64,000 bases of DNA from Stictocephala bisonia (GCA_035578905.1 JAQJVL010000113.1:975001-1039000); one strand, 5' to 3'; shown: positions 22,960 to 35,077, counted from the first letter of the stretch. A program made the numbers and translations. The notes: generated by a model from the sequence alone, not told the origin.

Positions 22960-24475
22960 TTAACTGTTATACAACATTTGTTGTAGAATGTTCGATGTAG
23001 GCCTACGATGGGATCAATAAGCAGTTACTATTTACGACGAAAGTAACCGTTTTACCCAGGACTAATGTTGAACAATTCACTGTTATAAAACAGTTGTTGT
23101 AGAATGTTCGATGTAGGCCTACGATGGGATCAATAAGCAGTTACTATTTACGACGAAAGTAACCGTTTTACCCAGGACTAATGTTGAACAATTCACTGTT
23201 ATACAACAGTTGTTGTAGACTGTTCGATGTAGGCCTACGATGGGATCAATAAGCAGTTACTATTTACGACGAAAGTAACCGTTTTACCCAGGACTAATGT
23301 TGAACAATTCACTGTTATAAAACAGTTGTTGTAGAATGTTCGATGTAGGCCTACGATAGGATCAATAAGCAGTTACTATTTACGACGAAAGTAACCGTTT
23401 TACTCAGGACTAATGTTGAACAATTCACTGTTATACAACAGTTGTTGTAGAATGTTCGATGTAGGCCTACGATGGGATCAATAAGCAGTTACTATTTACG
23501 ACGAAAGTAACCGTTTTACCCAGGACTAATGTTGAACAATTCACTGTTATAAAACAGTTGTTGTAGAATGTTCGATGTAGACCTACGATGGGATCAATAA
23601 GCAGTTACTATTTACGACGAAAGTAACCGTTTTACCCAGGACTAATGTTGAACAATTCACTGTTATACAACAGTTGTTGTAGACTGTTCGATGTAGGCCT
23701 ACGATGGGATCAATAAGCAGTTACTATTTACGACGAAAGTAACCGTTTTACCCAGGACTAATGTTGAACAATTCACTGTTATAAAACAGTTGTTGTAGAA
23801 TGTTCGATGTAGGCCTACGATAGGATCAATAAGCAGTTACTATTTACGACGAAAGTAACCGTTTTACCCAGGACTAATGTTGAACAATTCACTGTTATAA
23901 AACAGTTGTTGTAGAATGTTCGATGTAGGCCTACGATGGGATCAATAAGCAGTTACTATTTACGACGAAAGTAACCGTTTTACCCAGGACTAATGTTGAA
24001 CAATTCACTGTTATACAACAGTTGTTGTAGACTGTTCGATGTAGGCCTACAATGGGATCAATAAGCAGTTACTATTTACGACGAAAGTAACCGTTTTACC
24101 CAGGACTAATGTTGAACAATTCACTGTTATACAACAGTTGTTGTAGACTGTTCGATGTAGGCCTACAATGGGATCAATAAGCAGTTACTATTTATGACGA
24201 AAGTAACCGTTTTACCCAGGACTAATGTTGAAAAATTCACTGTTACACATCAGTTGTTGTAGAATGTTCGATGTAGGCCTACGATGGGATCAATAAGCAG
24301 TTACTATTACGACGAAAGTAACCCTTTTACTCAGGACTAATGTTGAACAATTCACTGTTATACAACAGTTGTTGTAGAATGTTCGATGTAGGCCTACGAT
24401 GGGATCAATAAGCAGTTACTATTTATGACGAAAGTAACCGTTTTACCCAGGACTAACATTGAACAATTCACTCTC
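22960..24475. repeat. 116-bp tandem array, about 13 copies
   Basis: Anchor gttcgatgtaggcctacgat recurs every 116 bp (22991, 23107, 23223, 23339 and on). Each unit carries the 10-bp palindrome gtaggcctac and the word gacgaaagtaaccgtttta. Two subtypes, ttataaaacag/tagaatg and ttatacaacag/tagactg, partly alternate. A run of three units (starting about 23093) is repeated four units later (about 23557), which suggests a 464-bp higher-order period. Copies at the right end are more diverged. Confidence 0.9.
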
Positions 24476-25324
24476 GCTCACTATCATATTATGTTATACC
24501 TGTTCCTATTATTCTTTACGTTCAAGGGAGTACCTTAATTTGACGTTTGAACATTAATTTAACGCAGGCGATGGGTTATGTCTTTGCTGATGTAAATCTA
24601 TGTCTCTATTACATGGCTCGAATAAACTATTTTATGACTCATTTATGTCAGTAATTTGAACATACGTTATCGTTAAAAAAACTGAGAATTTATAGTTTCG
24701 TGTTGATAAGACATAAAGCTTGTGCTTACGTCAATTAATCTAGTTTTATAGGGAGGGGCTATATTTTCAAATCAAAAAATATTTCAAAATATAAAGAGTA
24801 GTGGAGATATAAATTTTTTACTTTAAACTAAATTTTGTGTTAAGATTTTACAAGGAATAGATACATGAGATAGAAGTAACCTTTATTAACGTGATTAAGT
24901 TAGTAATACGACTTTTTAGTCATCTCTAGGACTCGAATTTAGTCCTCTATTCCACATAAACACTAAATATATAGGCTAGATTTCCAAAAATTATAATAAT
25001 ACTAAAACAGCAAAACAAAAAATAAATAAAATAATTTTATATTAAAATATATATTTATAACATGAACTAATTTTTCATTTTAATAATCAGATAAATTATA
25101 TACATAAATCCACATACAACTACCATGCACATAGTTCACACACATGTACAGCCAGCCTGCACTCCAACCCCAACTCTACCGGACTACTCTCAACAACGTT
25201 GAACTTTTTTCTTAAGCAACCATTAAATAATTGGTTAAATACTAAATAATAATGTATTCAAATACTGTTTTTATTGGCTGTGGTTTAAATAAATAAAAGA
25301 TGGTTTACTTCAAGGTGGTTTCAC
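24476..25324. other. AT-rich stretch, nothing recognised
   Basis: No gene recognised between the two large arrays. Confidence 0.3.
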
Positions 25325-25339
25325 ATGTTTGTGCAACAC

Positions 25340-28300
25340 AGCGCATTTGAGTCTCAACACAATACGAGATCTAGTAGTATGTTTACTGTTATCGGTTTTA
25401 CAAGCTGTGAGTCTCAACACAATACGAGATCTAGTAGTATGTTTACTGTTATCGGTTTTACAAGCTGTGAGTCTCAACACAATACGAGATCTAGTAGTAT
25501 GTTTACTGTTATCGGTTTTACAAGTTGTGAGTCTCAACACAGTACGAGATGTAGTAGTATGTTTACTGTTATCGGTTTTACAAGTTGTGAGTCTCAACAC
25601 AGTACGAGATGTAGTAGTATGTTTACTGTTATCGGTTTTACAAGTTGTGAGTCTCAACACAGTACGAGATGTAGTAGTATGTTTACTGTTATCGGTTTTA
25701 CAAGTTGTGAGTCTCAACACAGTACGAGATGAGTAGTATGTTTACTGTTATCGGTTTTACAAGTTGTGAGTCTCAACACAGTACGAGATGTAGTAGTATG
25801 TTTACTGTTATCGGTTTTACAAGTTGTGAGTCTCAACACAGTACGAGATGTAGTAGTATGTTTACTGTTATCGGTTTTACAAGTTGTGAGCCTCAACACA
25901 GTACGAGATCTAGTAGTATGTTTACTGTTATCGGTTTTACAGGTTATGAGTCTCAACACAATACGAGATGTAGTAGTATGTTTACTGTTATCGGTTTTAA
26001 AAGTTGTGAGTCTCAACACAGTACGAGATCTAGTAGTATGTTTACTGTTTTCGGTTTTACAAGTTGTCAGTCTCAACGCAATACGAGATCTAGTAGTATG
26101 TTTACTGTTATCGGTTTTACAAGTTGTGAGTCTCAACGCAATACGAGATCTGGTAGTATGTTTACTGTTATCGCTTTTACAAGTTGTGGGTCTCAACACA
26201 ATACGATATTTAGTAGTACGTTTACTGTTATCGGTTTTACAAATTGCTGGTCTCAACACAGTACGATATTTAGTAGTACGTTTACTGTTATCGGTTTTAC
26301 AAGTTGTGGGTCTCAACACAATACGATATTTAGTAGCAAGTTTACTGTTATCGGTTTTACATGTGGGTCTCAATACAATACGAGATCTAGTAGTACGTTT
26401 ACTGTTATCGGTTTTACAAGTTATGAGTCTCAACACAATACGATATTTAGTAGTACATTTACTGTTATCAGTTTTACAAGTTGTGGGTCTCAACACAATA
26501 CGATATTTAGTAGTACGTTTACTGTTATCGGTTTTACAAGTTGTGGGTCTCAACACAATACGAGATCTAGTAGTATGTTTACTGTTATCGGTTTTTACAA
26601 GTTGTGGGTCTCAACACAGTACGATATTTAGTAGTACGTTTACTGTTATCGGTTTTAAAAGTTGTGGGACTCAACACAATACGATATTTAGTACTACGTT
26701 TACTGTTATCGGTTTTACAAGTTGTGGGTCTCAACACAATACGATATTTAGTAGTACGTTTACTGTTATCGGTTTTACAAGTTATGGGTCTCAACACAAT
26801 ACGAGATCTAGTAGTATGTTTACTGTTATCGGTTTTACAAGTTGTGGGTCTCAACACAATACGGTATTTAGTAGTACGTTTACTGTTATCGGTTTTACAA
26901 GTTATGAGTCTCAACACAATACCATATTTAGTAGTACATTTACTGTTATCGGTTTTACAAGTTGTGGGTCTCAACACAATACGATATTTAGTAGTACATT
27001 TACTGTTATCGGTTTTACAAATTGTGGGTCTCAACACAATACGATATTTAGAAGAACGTTTACTGTTATCGGTTTTACAAGTTGTGAGTCTCAACACAAT
27101 ACGAGATCTAGTAGTATGTTTACTGTTATCGGTTTTACAAGTTGTGGGTCTCAACACAATACGATATTTAGTAGTACGTTTACTGTTATCGGTTTTACAA
27201 ATTGCTGGTCTCAACACAGTACGATATTTAGTAGTACGTTTACTGTTATCGGTTTTACAAGTTGTGGGTCTCAACACAATACGATATTTAGTAGCAAGTT
27301 TACTGTTATCGGTTTTACATGTGGGTCTCAATACAATACGAGATCTAGTAGTACGTTTACTGTTATCGGTTTTACAAGTTATGAGTCTCAACACAATACG
27401 ATATTTAGTAGTACATTTACTGTTATCAGTTTTACAAGTTGTGGGTCTCAACACAATACGATATTTAGTAGTACGTTTACTGTTATCGGTTTTACAAGTT
27501 GTGGGTCTCAACACAATACGAGATCTAGTAGTATGTTTACTGTTATCGGTTTTTACAAGTTGTGGGTCTCAACACAGTACGATATTTAGTAGTACGTTTA
27601 CTGTTATCGGTTTTAAAAGTTGTGGGACTCAACACAATACGATATTTAGTACTACGTTTACTGTTATCGGTTTTACAAGTTATGAGTCTCAACACAATAC
27701 GATATTTAGTAGTACGTTTACTGTTATCGGTTTTTACAAGTTATGAGTCTCAACACAATACGATATTTAGTAGTACATTTACTGTTATCGGTTTTACAAG
27801 TTGTGGGTCTCAACACAATACGATATTTAGTAGTACATTTACTGTTATCGGTTTTACAAGTTGTGGGTCTCAACACAATACGATATTTAGAAGAACGTTT
27901 ACTGTTATCGGTTTTACAAGTTGTGAGTCTCAACACAATACGAGATCTAGTAGTGTGTTTACTGTTATCGGTTTTACAAGTTGTGGGTCTCAACACAATA
28001 CGATATTTAGTAGTACGTTTACTGTTATCGGTTTTACAAGTTGTGGGTCTCAACACAATACGATATTTAGTAGTACGTTTACTGTTATCGGTTTTACAAG
28101 TTATGAGTCTCAACACAATACGATATTTAGTAGTACATTTACTGTTATCGGTTTTACAAGTTGTAGGTCTCAACACAATACGATATTTAGAAGAACGTTT
28201 ACTGTTATCGGTTTTACAAGTTGTGCGTCTCAACACAATACGAGATCTAGTAGTATGTTTACTGTTATCGGTTTTACAAGTTGTGGGTCTCAACACAATA

Positions 28301-28582
28301 CGATATTTAGTAGTACGTTTACTGTTATCGGTTTTACAAATTGTGGGTCTCAACACAGTACGATATTTAGTAGTACGTTTACTGTTATCGGTTTTACAAG
28401 TTGTGGGTCTCAACACAATACGATATTTAGTAGTACGTTTACTGTTATCGGTTTTACAAGTTACGAGTCTCAACACAATACGATATTTAGTAGTACGTTT
28501 ACTGTTATCGGTTTTACAAGTTGTGGGTCTCAACACAATACGAGAGCTAGTATTATGTTTACTTTTATCGGTTTTACTAGCT
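25340..28582. repeat. 60-bp tandem array, about 54 copies, with higher-order repeat
   Basis: The unit is gagtctcaacacaatacgag + atctagtagtatgtttactg + ttatcggttttacaagttgt. Left units (to about 26160) are mainly a gagatctagtagtatg type. Right units are mainly a gatatttagtagtacg type with interspersed members of the first. A block at about 26181-26700 recurs at about 27139-27658 (offset 958 bp) with the same private variants: a 3-bp deletion giving acatgtgggtct, a 1-bp insertion ggtttttacaag, aaattgctgg and tagtagcaag. Because 60 is divisible by three and the unit lacks stops in several frames, long open frames appear on both strands (up to about 600 codons). They are artefacts, not genes. Confidence 0.95.
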
Positions 28583-28584
28583 GA

Positions 28585-29455
28585 TATGTTACTATTAATT
28601 CTTTTCCGTCTGAAATTTATGATTTTGTTTTGTTTCTTTTTCAACCCTTATCATTTCAATTGTAACGATATTTTAGCTATAGTTGTATATCTCAGTTTAT
28701 ATTAAAGAGGGAAAATTTAACAGAACAAGTTAAAAAAATAACTACGTTCAATTAAATTGTAACCGTACGTTCAAACCAATGTTAAAGAAAGTCACCAGTT
28801 TGATTCCGACTAAAACGGATAGTAATTTTCATAAAGTTAGTAAATTATAACAATATTGTCCCCAAAAATTAACTATATCAATAATAATCCTAATTTTCAT
28901 TTAATTTATGTACGAGTATATACATGAAAGTAAAGTACACACTGTGGTCTGAGCTGAGTGTTCAACTCATCAATTCTAAATGATTTTGCAATTTTTTCCT
29001 AACATTTATGGTAAGGAGCTCTGAAAAATTAACTTTATTTTAAGCTAGGCTCTTGTTACAGTTTTAACTGCATTAAAAATATTAACTCCTAGATAAAACT
29101 AGAAAGCAAAAAAACGTAATGTGTCTGTCATAGATAATAGCATTGTGTAACAATGCTTTACAACTCAATTATGGATATAGTTCAGTTACAAAATTGTATG
29201 TTTTTGCTATAAATATATTCGGTAAATAACTCTATAGGTAAATTAACTCGTTTATTTTCTCTCAGTGTCGTAATACTAGTTCTGTACATTTTAGAAAGTA
29301 AAGGGATTCGCACCAGCTTAAAGTTACGCATTTAACTCACAAGGGCCATCCTTCAGTGAAATAGGAATATGGGATACACTAAGCTAACTTTGTCGCAAAA
29401 GGTAATGACGTTTGTTTAGTTTTAATTAATAATTGGAGAATCAAAGGAGTCGTGT
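28585..29455. other. AT-rich stretch, nothing recognised
   Basis: No gene or repeat recognised. Confidence 0.3.
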
Positions 29456-29459
29456 GTTC

Positions 29460-29885
29460 GAATTTGTTGGCATTTGAGCGAGTAAACAAACAATGGAAGT
29501 AATTAACCGTGAACACAGAGATTCTGTATGAATAAGGACGTCACACAATCAGAGGGTGAGACGGTAGGGAGGGAGGGTTACAGGCTGGTATCTGAATGAG
29601 GGATGTTACGCTGGTAGAGGGGAATCAGACATTTTTAAGAGGGGGGAGGGACAGAGTCAAGGTAGTAATATGTACCTGCAAGGTAATAATATCCTCTTTT
29701 ACCATAATATGTTTCTGCACGACCTTGGAAGTTTAATGGGTTAATGGCTATTTTACCAACTGTACCCTCCACCAAAGTGACAAGCTCCACCTGAATGTAA
29801 ATTTATGGAAATAACCTTCCTACACTGTATGCAAAGTAGACAGTGCTCGTTGGGGGACTGTCATACCGTTATGATCTCATATGTA
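29460..29885 (+). repeat. Dispersed repeat H, copy 1
   Basis: The order gagtaaacaa, gtaattaac, gagattc, gtcacaca, then gtttctgcacgaccttgg, caccaaagtgacaag, ctccacctgaatgtaaattt, acactgtatgcaaagtag, cagtgctcgtt is repeated at about 54580-55650, where about 640 bp of unrelated DNA is inserted in the middle. Confidence 0.7.
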
Positions 29886-29889
29886 AGTA

Positions 29890-30300
29890 TAATATAATTA
29901 ACAAGGAAGAGTGACTTTTATTTCTTCTAAAACTAATCAGATAAAGGATACAGTGTTATTTTTATTGTAGATTTAACTCTTGGTTAGAGGGAGACAAGAG
30001 TCAAAGTTTACCTGCTGTAGTGGCACCTGAGGGATGAAGCAATCTGCAGCAAATTCCCGTGTCCCGAGAGAATGCCAGTTCAAACCTTACACGCAATCTT
30101 ACAATTAATTGTAGTTGATTGTTATTTTTTTACCTTATAATTGGCATATTAAGGGTTTTATAAATTTTTCCCGTAATACTTAAAATTATTCTAAATCGAT
30201 ACTATTGTAAAAAGCGTACTACATTTTCAAAACTCCTATTAAATGATGTTTTAAAAATACAACTACTTCAACACAGGCTAAAAACTATATAAAGAGATTG
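29890..30300. other. AT-rich stretch with a weak tRNA-like patch
   Basis: The patch at about 30015-30100 (gtagtggcacctgaggga, then gccagttcaaacctta) is faintly tRNA-like but not convincing. Otherwise nothing. Confidence 0.25.
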
Positions 30301-30302
30301 TG

Positions 30303-30305
<3 letters not shown>

Positions 30306-30364
<59 letters not shown>
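30306..30364. repeat. (AT)n microsatellite
   Basis: An uninterrupted alternating at run of about 58 bp. Confidence 0.95.
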
Positions 30365-30368
<4 letters not shown>

Positions 30369-30645
30369 AAGTATACTTAATGTAAATAAGTATATAACAT
30401 ATACACTTAATAATTTATAGGTACTTAGTCCATTGCCATTATTGTATCTTTTGGATGGTGGTGAAAGGTCAGCGTCCATCTGATATTAATTAAATACAAT
30501 TTGATGTAAAATATTTTTTTTTTTAATTTTTATTAATATCAGAATCTCATTTGTGTTAGTAGTGGAATGTTGATAGTTCTCCATCAACTAATATGTATAG
30601 AAAATTTAATAATGAAATTACAAAATTAATTATTGTAATTAGAGC

Positions 30646-30727
30646 TTTTAGCACATTTCTTGATATTTTTCGTACAATGTACAATTCAAGTTAATTGTTC
30701 GAAAAATATCAAGAAATGTGTTAAAAG
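30646..30727. repeat. Near-perfect 27-bp hairpin
   Basis: ttttagcacatttcttgata + tttttcg (left) is matched by its reverse complement cgaaaaatatcaagaaatgt + gttaaaa (right) with one mismatch. The 27-nt loop contains acaatt/aattgt. It could be a small MITE, a foldback end or a hairpin transcript. No copy elsewhere in the window. Confidence 0.8.
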
Positions 30728-30729
30728 GT

Positions 30730-31335
30730 ATTTTATTATTAATATTGTTATTTTATTGAAAAAAATTTAGAGGCTTCAATTTAACTACAAAATTACTATT
30801 TTTTATTGACTATATAAACTCCTTAAATTTTATTTTATAAAAAAGTAGTTATTGATAAAAGCGATACGATAATAGTAATACAGAACACTATTCACAGATT
30901 TAAGTCACCTTTAACTGTGTTATTATTGTGCAACGCAATGGTTGGACTTCCAAATATAAACCATTTAATGGGGTTATATTTTATTTTTATGAAAATCTGC
31001 AAAACTTAACCTTTTATAAAATTATGTTATTAAAAAAGCCACGATCTCAGTAAAATTATCATACAATAAAAGAAAAATACTTTTTTGCTAAATGCCCCTG
31101 CTAAAATATTCTGAGGTTATTCAGCTCTCTGAAAGGTCAGAAGAAGTTTAATATTTATATTATAGTTTCATAAATAAACTTTTGTCACATTATGATCAAA
31201 TTACGGAAATTTAACTTGATAAACCATAATAATTTCTTCGTACAAATGACGCATTTTGATGGCTTAATGATAAAACACTATTCAGTTCATTCAAAACGTT
31301 CGTATGATTTTATGACTATAAACGTTAATTATGTA
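30730..31335. other. AT-rich stretch, nothing recognised
   Basis: No gene or repeat recognised. Confidence 0.3.
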
Positions 31336-31336
31336 A

Positions 31337-31488
31337 TCTTATTATGATAATAATTAGAATGTCACTAATTACAAAATGGCGTCCGATCTTATTATGATAA
31401 TAATTAGAATGTCACTAATTACAAAATGGCGTCCGATCTTATTATGATAATAATTAGAATGTCACTAATTACAAAATGGCGTCCGATC
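31337..31488. repeat. 50-bp tandem repeat, 3 copies
   Basis: The unit gatcttattatgataataa + ttagaatgtcactaattaca + aaatggcgtcc is repeated with a 50-bp period and essentially no differences, so the expansion is recent. It abuts a SINE-B copy. Confidence 0.9.
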
Positions 31489-31495
31489 ATTAGTT

Positions 31496-31800
31496 GGCAT
31501 GATATTACTAGAGAGTCTGGAGTGTCTGTATTGGGTGGTGGTCAGGGTTCATTGTTGTGTATGGAGGAGATCTGAGTTCAGGCTTGTCAGTTAGGTGAAA
31601 ATCAGAAAAAATACGTGGGTCGGATTCCAGGTAATTCTGTAGTTATCTTGGTTTGCCTAGCTATTGGGCTATTAGTTAATATAGCTCTCTCTAGGCAACA
31701 GTCGACCTTATTGGTAACAATGACTACACGCGTTATCTACACTTATCACAGTTATTCACCTCTCATATTCACAGGCGGTATTTATATTTGTATATTAAGT
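31496..31800 (+). mobile_element. SINE-B copy
   Basis: tagagagtctggagtgtctg, then ggcttgtcagttaggtgaaa, a weakened B-box region (gggtcggattccagg), then the shared SINE tail (attgggctattagttaatat, ctctaggcaacagtcgacct, aacaatgactacac). The open frame 31615-31827 lies entirely in this SINE. Confidence 0.8.
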
Positions 31801-31829
31801 ATCGTAATGAATGATATCTGTCGTTAAAT

Positions 31830-32900
31830 ATTTTCATGCAAAATAAATATGTAGACGTTGTTTGAAACATACTTTTAGAAATTGAAACTCTTCTTACAAA
31901 ATAAATAAACTTGTCATATATTTGAAATGAAACATAGAACAAACATGAGTTGTATGTCTAGTAAATATGGCAGTATTTCCGAAACAAAAGATCAAATAGA
32001 TTGTAATAAGTCCCAGAGATATTATAAGAAAATACATGGAGATAAACACTTGAAATTCAGTTACCTGGTGTCAAGTGATATTTGTGTACACCCCTCCTAC
32101 CCTCCCTCCCTCAGTTTGATATTGGCTCGTTTATTTGATATTTGATTATGTCTGAGTAATGGTTTACACTCCTATACAATTATTTAAACGTCATAAACAG
32201 TTCGTTTATAGACACACGAATACGAATATATGAGACGGGATTCAGTGGACAGTGACCCTGAGTTTCAAAGTTTAAAATAGTTTTGAAATCATTAAAACAA
32301 TGGTTATTCTGTACTTAATTTACATACGATACAATCAATTGTTTGACAACTTAGTATCCATACTCCTATTTCTATGATTAGCAAACAATTATTTGTTTTT
32401 TTAAGTATATACAAAGTGCTATTCATACTCAAAGAACAGTACAGCCCTGAGCAGTATTGAATGATACCTTTATTCAACGCTAAACCCACGACAGAAGAAT
32501 TATGTCGAGTTGTGTGGTAATAACTGGAGCAAATCCTCGCTTAAGCTGGATGTGTAACCATTCGCTTTGTACGGGCCTCATCCGTAGACGGGAGAACAAT
32601 ATAAATATAACTTATAGTATTCAAGAACTAATCTATTTCCCTATAAATATAAGTTTAGTAAAATGTATAATTTTTTTTAGATCAACAGTTTACAAATAAG
32701 AAATTTACTGTTTAATAAATTTGCAATAAAATGAAACCCATCTAATACAACCAAATTTCCAATTTCTTTTAGAAAAAACTACATCACTGCCGTGGTATAA
32801 TAGTGGCCAGTGAGCCGCTAACGTGACTTAGTACACTTGCCCATCTGTCTGCAGACAGAATGCTTTATCAAACCAAAGTTCTTTTTATTAATCCAAATAA
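31830..32900. other. AT-rich stretch, nothing recognised
   Basis: No gene recognised. The frames at 31927-32145 and 32502-32699 have no domain or homologous copy. Confidence 0.3.
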
Positions 32901-32914
32901 AACCAATCACTTCT

Positions 32915-33135
32915 GTCACGAGTAGTTTTGAAACCACGGTAGGCTTTAGACAAGGCTGTATAATTTATAAACGATTTACCTGAGTATCTAGAAGGTGGTT
33001 GCAATTTTGGAGGGGTTAAAGCAGATGTTCTTATGTACGCAGACGACACTGTGTTGCTAGCGCCAGCGGTCAAAGTATTACGACGTATAATAAAAAAATT
33101 GGAAAGTTATTGCGTAATATGGATTCTTAGAGTAA
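32915..33135 (+). mobile_element. Non-LTR reverse transcriptase pseudogene, part 1 (motifs B-C)
   Basis: In translation, VTSSFETTVGFRQGC (RT motif B region) is followed, after loss of about 20-25 bp and a frame change, by FINDLPEYLEGGCNFGGVKA and DVLMYADDTVLLAPAV (motif C, YADD at 33036-33047), then a helical stretch ending ...WILRVNLI. Together with the segment resuming at 33418 this is one RT domain split by minisatellite M. The catalytic YADD survives, but the frame is broken. It differs from the fragments at 13.8 and 56.6 kb, so at least three LINE lineages are present. Confidence 0.85.
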
Positions 33136-33183
33136 ATTTAATTACATACAAATACCGTACAGTACCACTGTATTGATACATGC

Positions 33184-33412
33184 ACAGTGGTACTGACCCA
33201 CCCGCCCACCCATACACGTACAGTGGTATTGTCCCACTTATTCACCCATACACGTACAGTGGTGATGACCCACCCGCCCACCCACACACGTACGGTGGTA
33301 TTGACCCACCCACCACCCACACACATACAGTGGTACTGACCCACCGCTCACCCATACACATACAGTGGTACTGACCCACCCGCCCACCCATACACATACA
33401 GTGGTACTGATC
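33184..33412 (+). repeat. Dispersed 36-bp minisatellite M, locus 2 (inside RT pseudogene)
   Basis: Seven units start at 33184, 33220, 33256, 33292, 33327, 33362 and 33398 (spacing 35-36 bp). The flank 33150-33180 contains a small inverted repeat (acagtaccactgta). The array interrupts an RT coding sequence, whose conserved blocks continue on either side. Confidence 0.95.
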
Positions 33413-33417
33413 GTTGT

Positions 33418-34280
33418 TTTTCGAAATGGGGGAAACTCAGTAAATGTCACAAATTTTGGTATAATGGGGAGCTGGTTGAAGTGGTAAATAATTACTGTTA
33501 CTTGGGTATTGCCTTTACATCTTTATTTTTATGGGTACAACATTTCAAAATTAACGTTAGAACAGCCCAATTTGCTGTAACTTCGGTGTGGACGAATCTT
33601 ATAAAATCAACGACGTATCTCTGAGTGTTAAGTTTAAATGTTTTAATGCGGTGATTAGAGTTTTGCTGTCATGGACCGCAGGTTAGGGGTAGCATAGCAA
33701 ATAACTGGCTGCAGTCTGTTCAAAGGTATTTAGTAAAACTTATATTTCGACTACCTAAATTACTCCGCAGTACGTGTTGTATCTGGGAACAGGCGCAGAA
33801 AAACTAAATGTATCTACTCTAAACAGGAATCTATATTACCTAGTTAAACTGAGAGAAATGAATGGTTACCCAGCCGGTACATTATTGATATTATTATTAA
33901 AGTATTATTCAAGATGCATATTACTGATAAACCACTATGAACTGCCACTATATATAACTTGGTGCCTTAGACCACTCGGCCACGTGCTCTCTGTCTCTGT
34001 CGATCGACTAAAGGCCGTATTGAAGGTGCAACTTGCTTATTACAACTTCAGCCTCTGTTCTCAGTTACGTTAGTGATTGTCTCCTCATGATTGTAGAGTA
34101 TTGCAAATGTTCAAACCAAGTGTTTTTGATTATTCCAAATTGAGCAGAAAAGGCCTTTGTAGTCTACTTTTAGGGTTGACAAAATACTGGGAACAACTTA
34201 ACTCAGTCAATAAAAAGTATACTGGGAGCTTTTGGTCTAGATTAATTTCTAATATTGATGAATTAGAAGTTCTACAATGA
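33418..34280 (+). mobile_element. Non-LTR reverse transcriptase pseudogene, part 2 (thumb and C-terminus)
   Basis: Translation resumes with KWGKLSKCHKFWYNGELVEV then VNNYCYLGIAFTS, the conserved G/YLG block downstream of YADD in LINE RTs. A frame then gives VQRYLVKLIFRLPKLLRSTC, and after a shift NLYYLVKLREMNGYP, which resemble LINE C-terminal regions. The frames at 33774-34073 and 34077-34280 are probably the decayed tail of the same ORF. Many stops and shifts make it inactive. The 3' limit is uncertain. Confidence 0.7.
33960..33995 (-). mobile_element. SINE-C head-like fragment
   Basis: The minus strand reads gagcacgtggccgagtggtc + taaggcacc, an excellent tRNA-Leu A-box region. No B box or SINE body follows. 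It could be a tiny insertion or a chance match inside the LINE relic. Confidence 0.35.
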
Positions 34281-34284
34281 TATC

Positions 34285-35075
34285 TTTTATAATCATAAAA
34301 GTAATTTTACTTGATGTATAACATTTTTAACGATTCGTTTTTATACGGTATTTAATATTTTATTTTTATATTGATAAGTTTCTCAGAATGCGAAGTTAAC
34401 AGTTCATATTTCATTTAGGTAAAAGCATTTACTTAAAAACAAAAACATAAAATTTAGAAGTAAGAACAAACAGAGATTGCGTAATTCAAAAAGATAAATA
34501 GTTTCTATAGATAAAAAATTGTTAAAAGAATTTATTAGACTATAGTGTAGTTAATAGAGTGAATATAATGAATTTAAAATGATGACACAAAAAATACTGT
34601 TCTTTTGACAATAATATTTTTATATTACAATAATTATTAATGATTCTGTATACTTCGATTGCTTCAGTAAATTACTAAGCATAAATAATCATGATTCATC
34701 TATGATTGCATTTAGGAAGAACTTAAAACTTATGGTTAAAAATCCTATATTATGACTATTATTTATAATAAATATAAAGTTGACACGTAAACTACCCAGT
34801 GTGTCTTCAACAGTTTCAATTTAATTTCAATTATACAACAAAAACCTTCACATTCAAAAGTTTTCAATAACTGATTTTCTAATTTTTTCATGTCACAAAC
34901 TAAAGTTTTTAGAAACGTATACAAACGAACCGAAAACTACCCAAAATTCGTAACAACAAGTGGAATAAATATTAATCACTTACTGACGTGAATAATACAT
35001 ATCAATTTCCAAAAAAATGATTAAAATGTGGAAGATTTTTGTAGTTTAATATAAATCATAAAGACTTTCAACATT
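34285..35075. other. AT-rich stretch, nothing recognised
   Basis: No gene or repeat recognised. Confidence 0.3.
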
Positions 35076-35077
35076 TG

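Noticed and set aside
22960..24475. CRISPR-like array
   Set aside because: Whole 116-bp units repeat, with no alternation of constant repeat and variable spacer. The DNA is clearly eukaryotic.
25310..28705. Long open frames (135-607 codons) on both strands
   Set aside because: They come from the 60-bp tandem array, whose period is divisible by three. Frames are open simultaneously on both strands and slip together at indels. No start context, domain or composition of a real protein.
29995..30105. tRNA-like SINE patch
   Set aside because: Only a weak B-box-like word. No family match in the window.
33138..33450. Frames rich in WVGGWVNTTV / THPYTYSGI
   Set aside because: They are translations of the 36-bp minisatellite.
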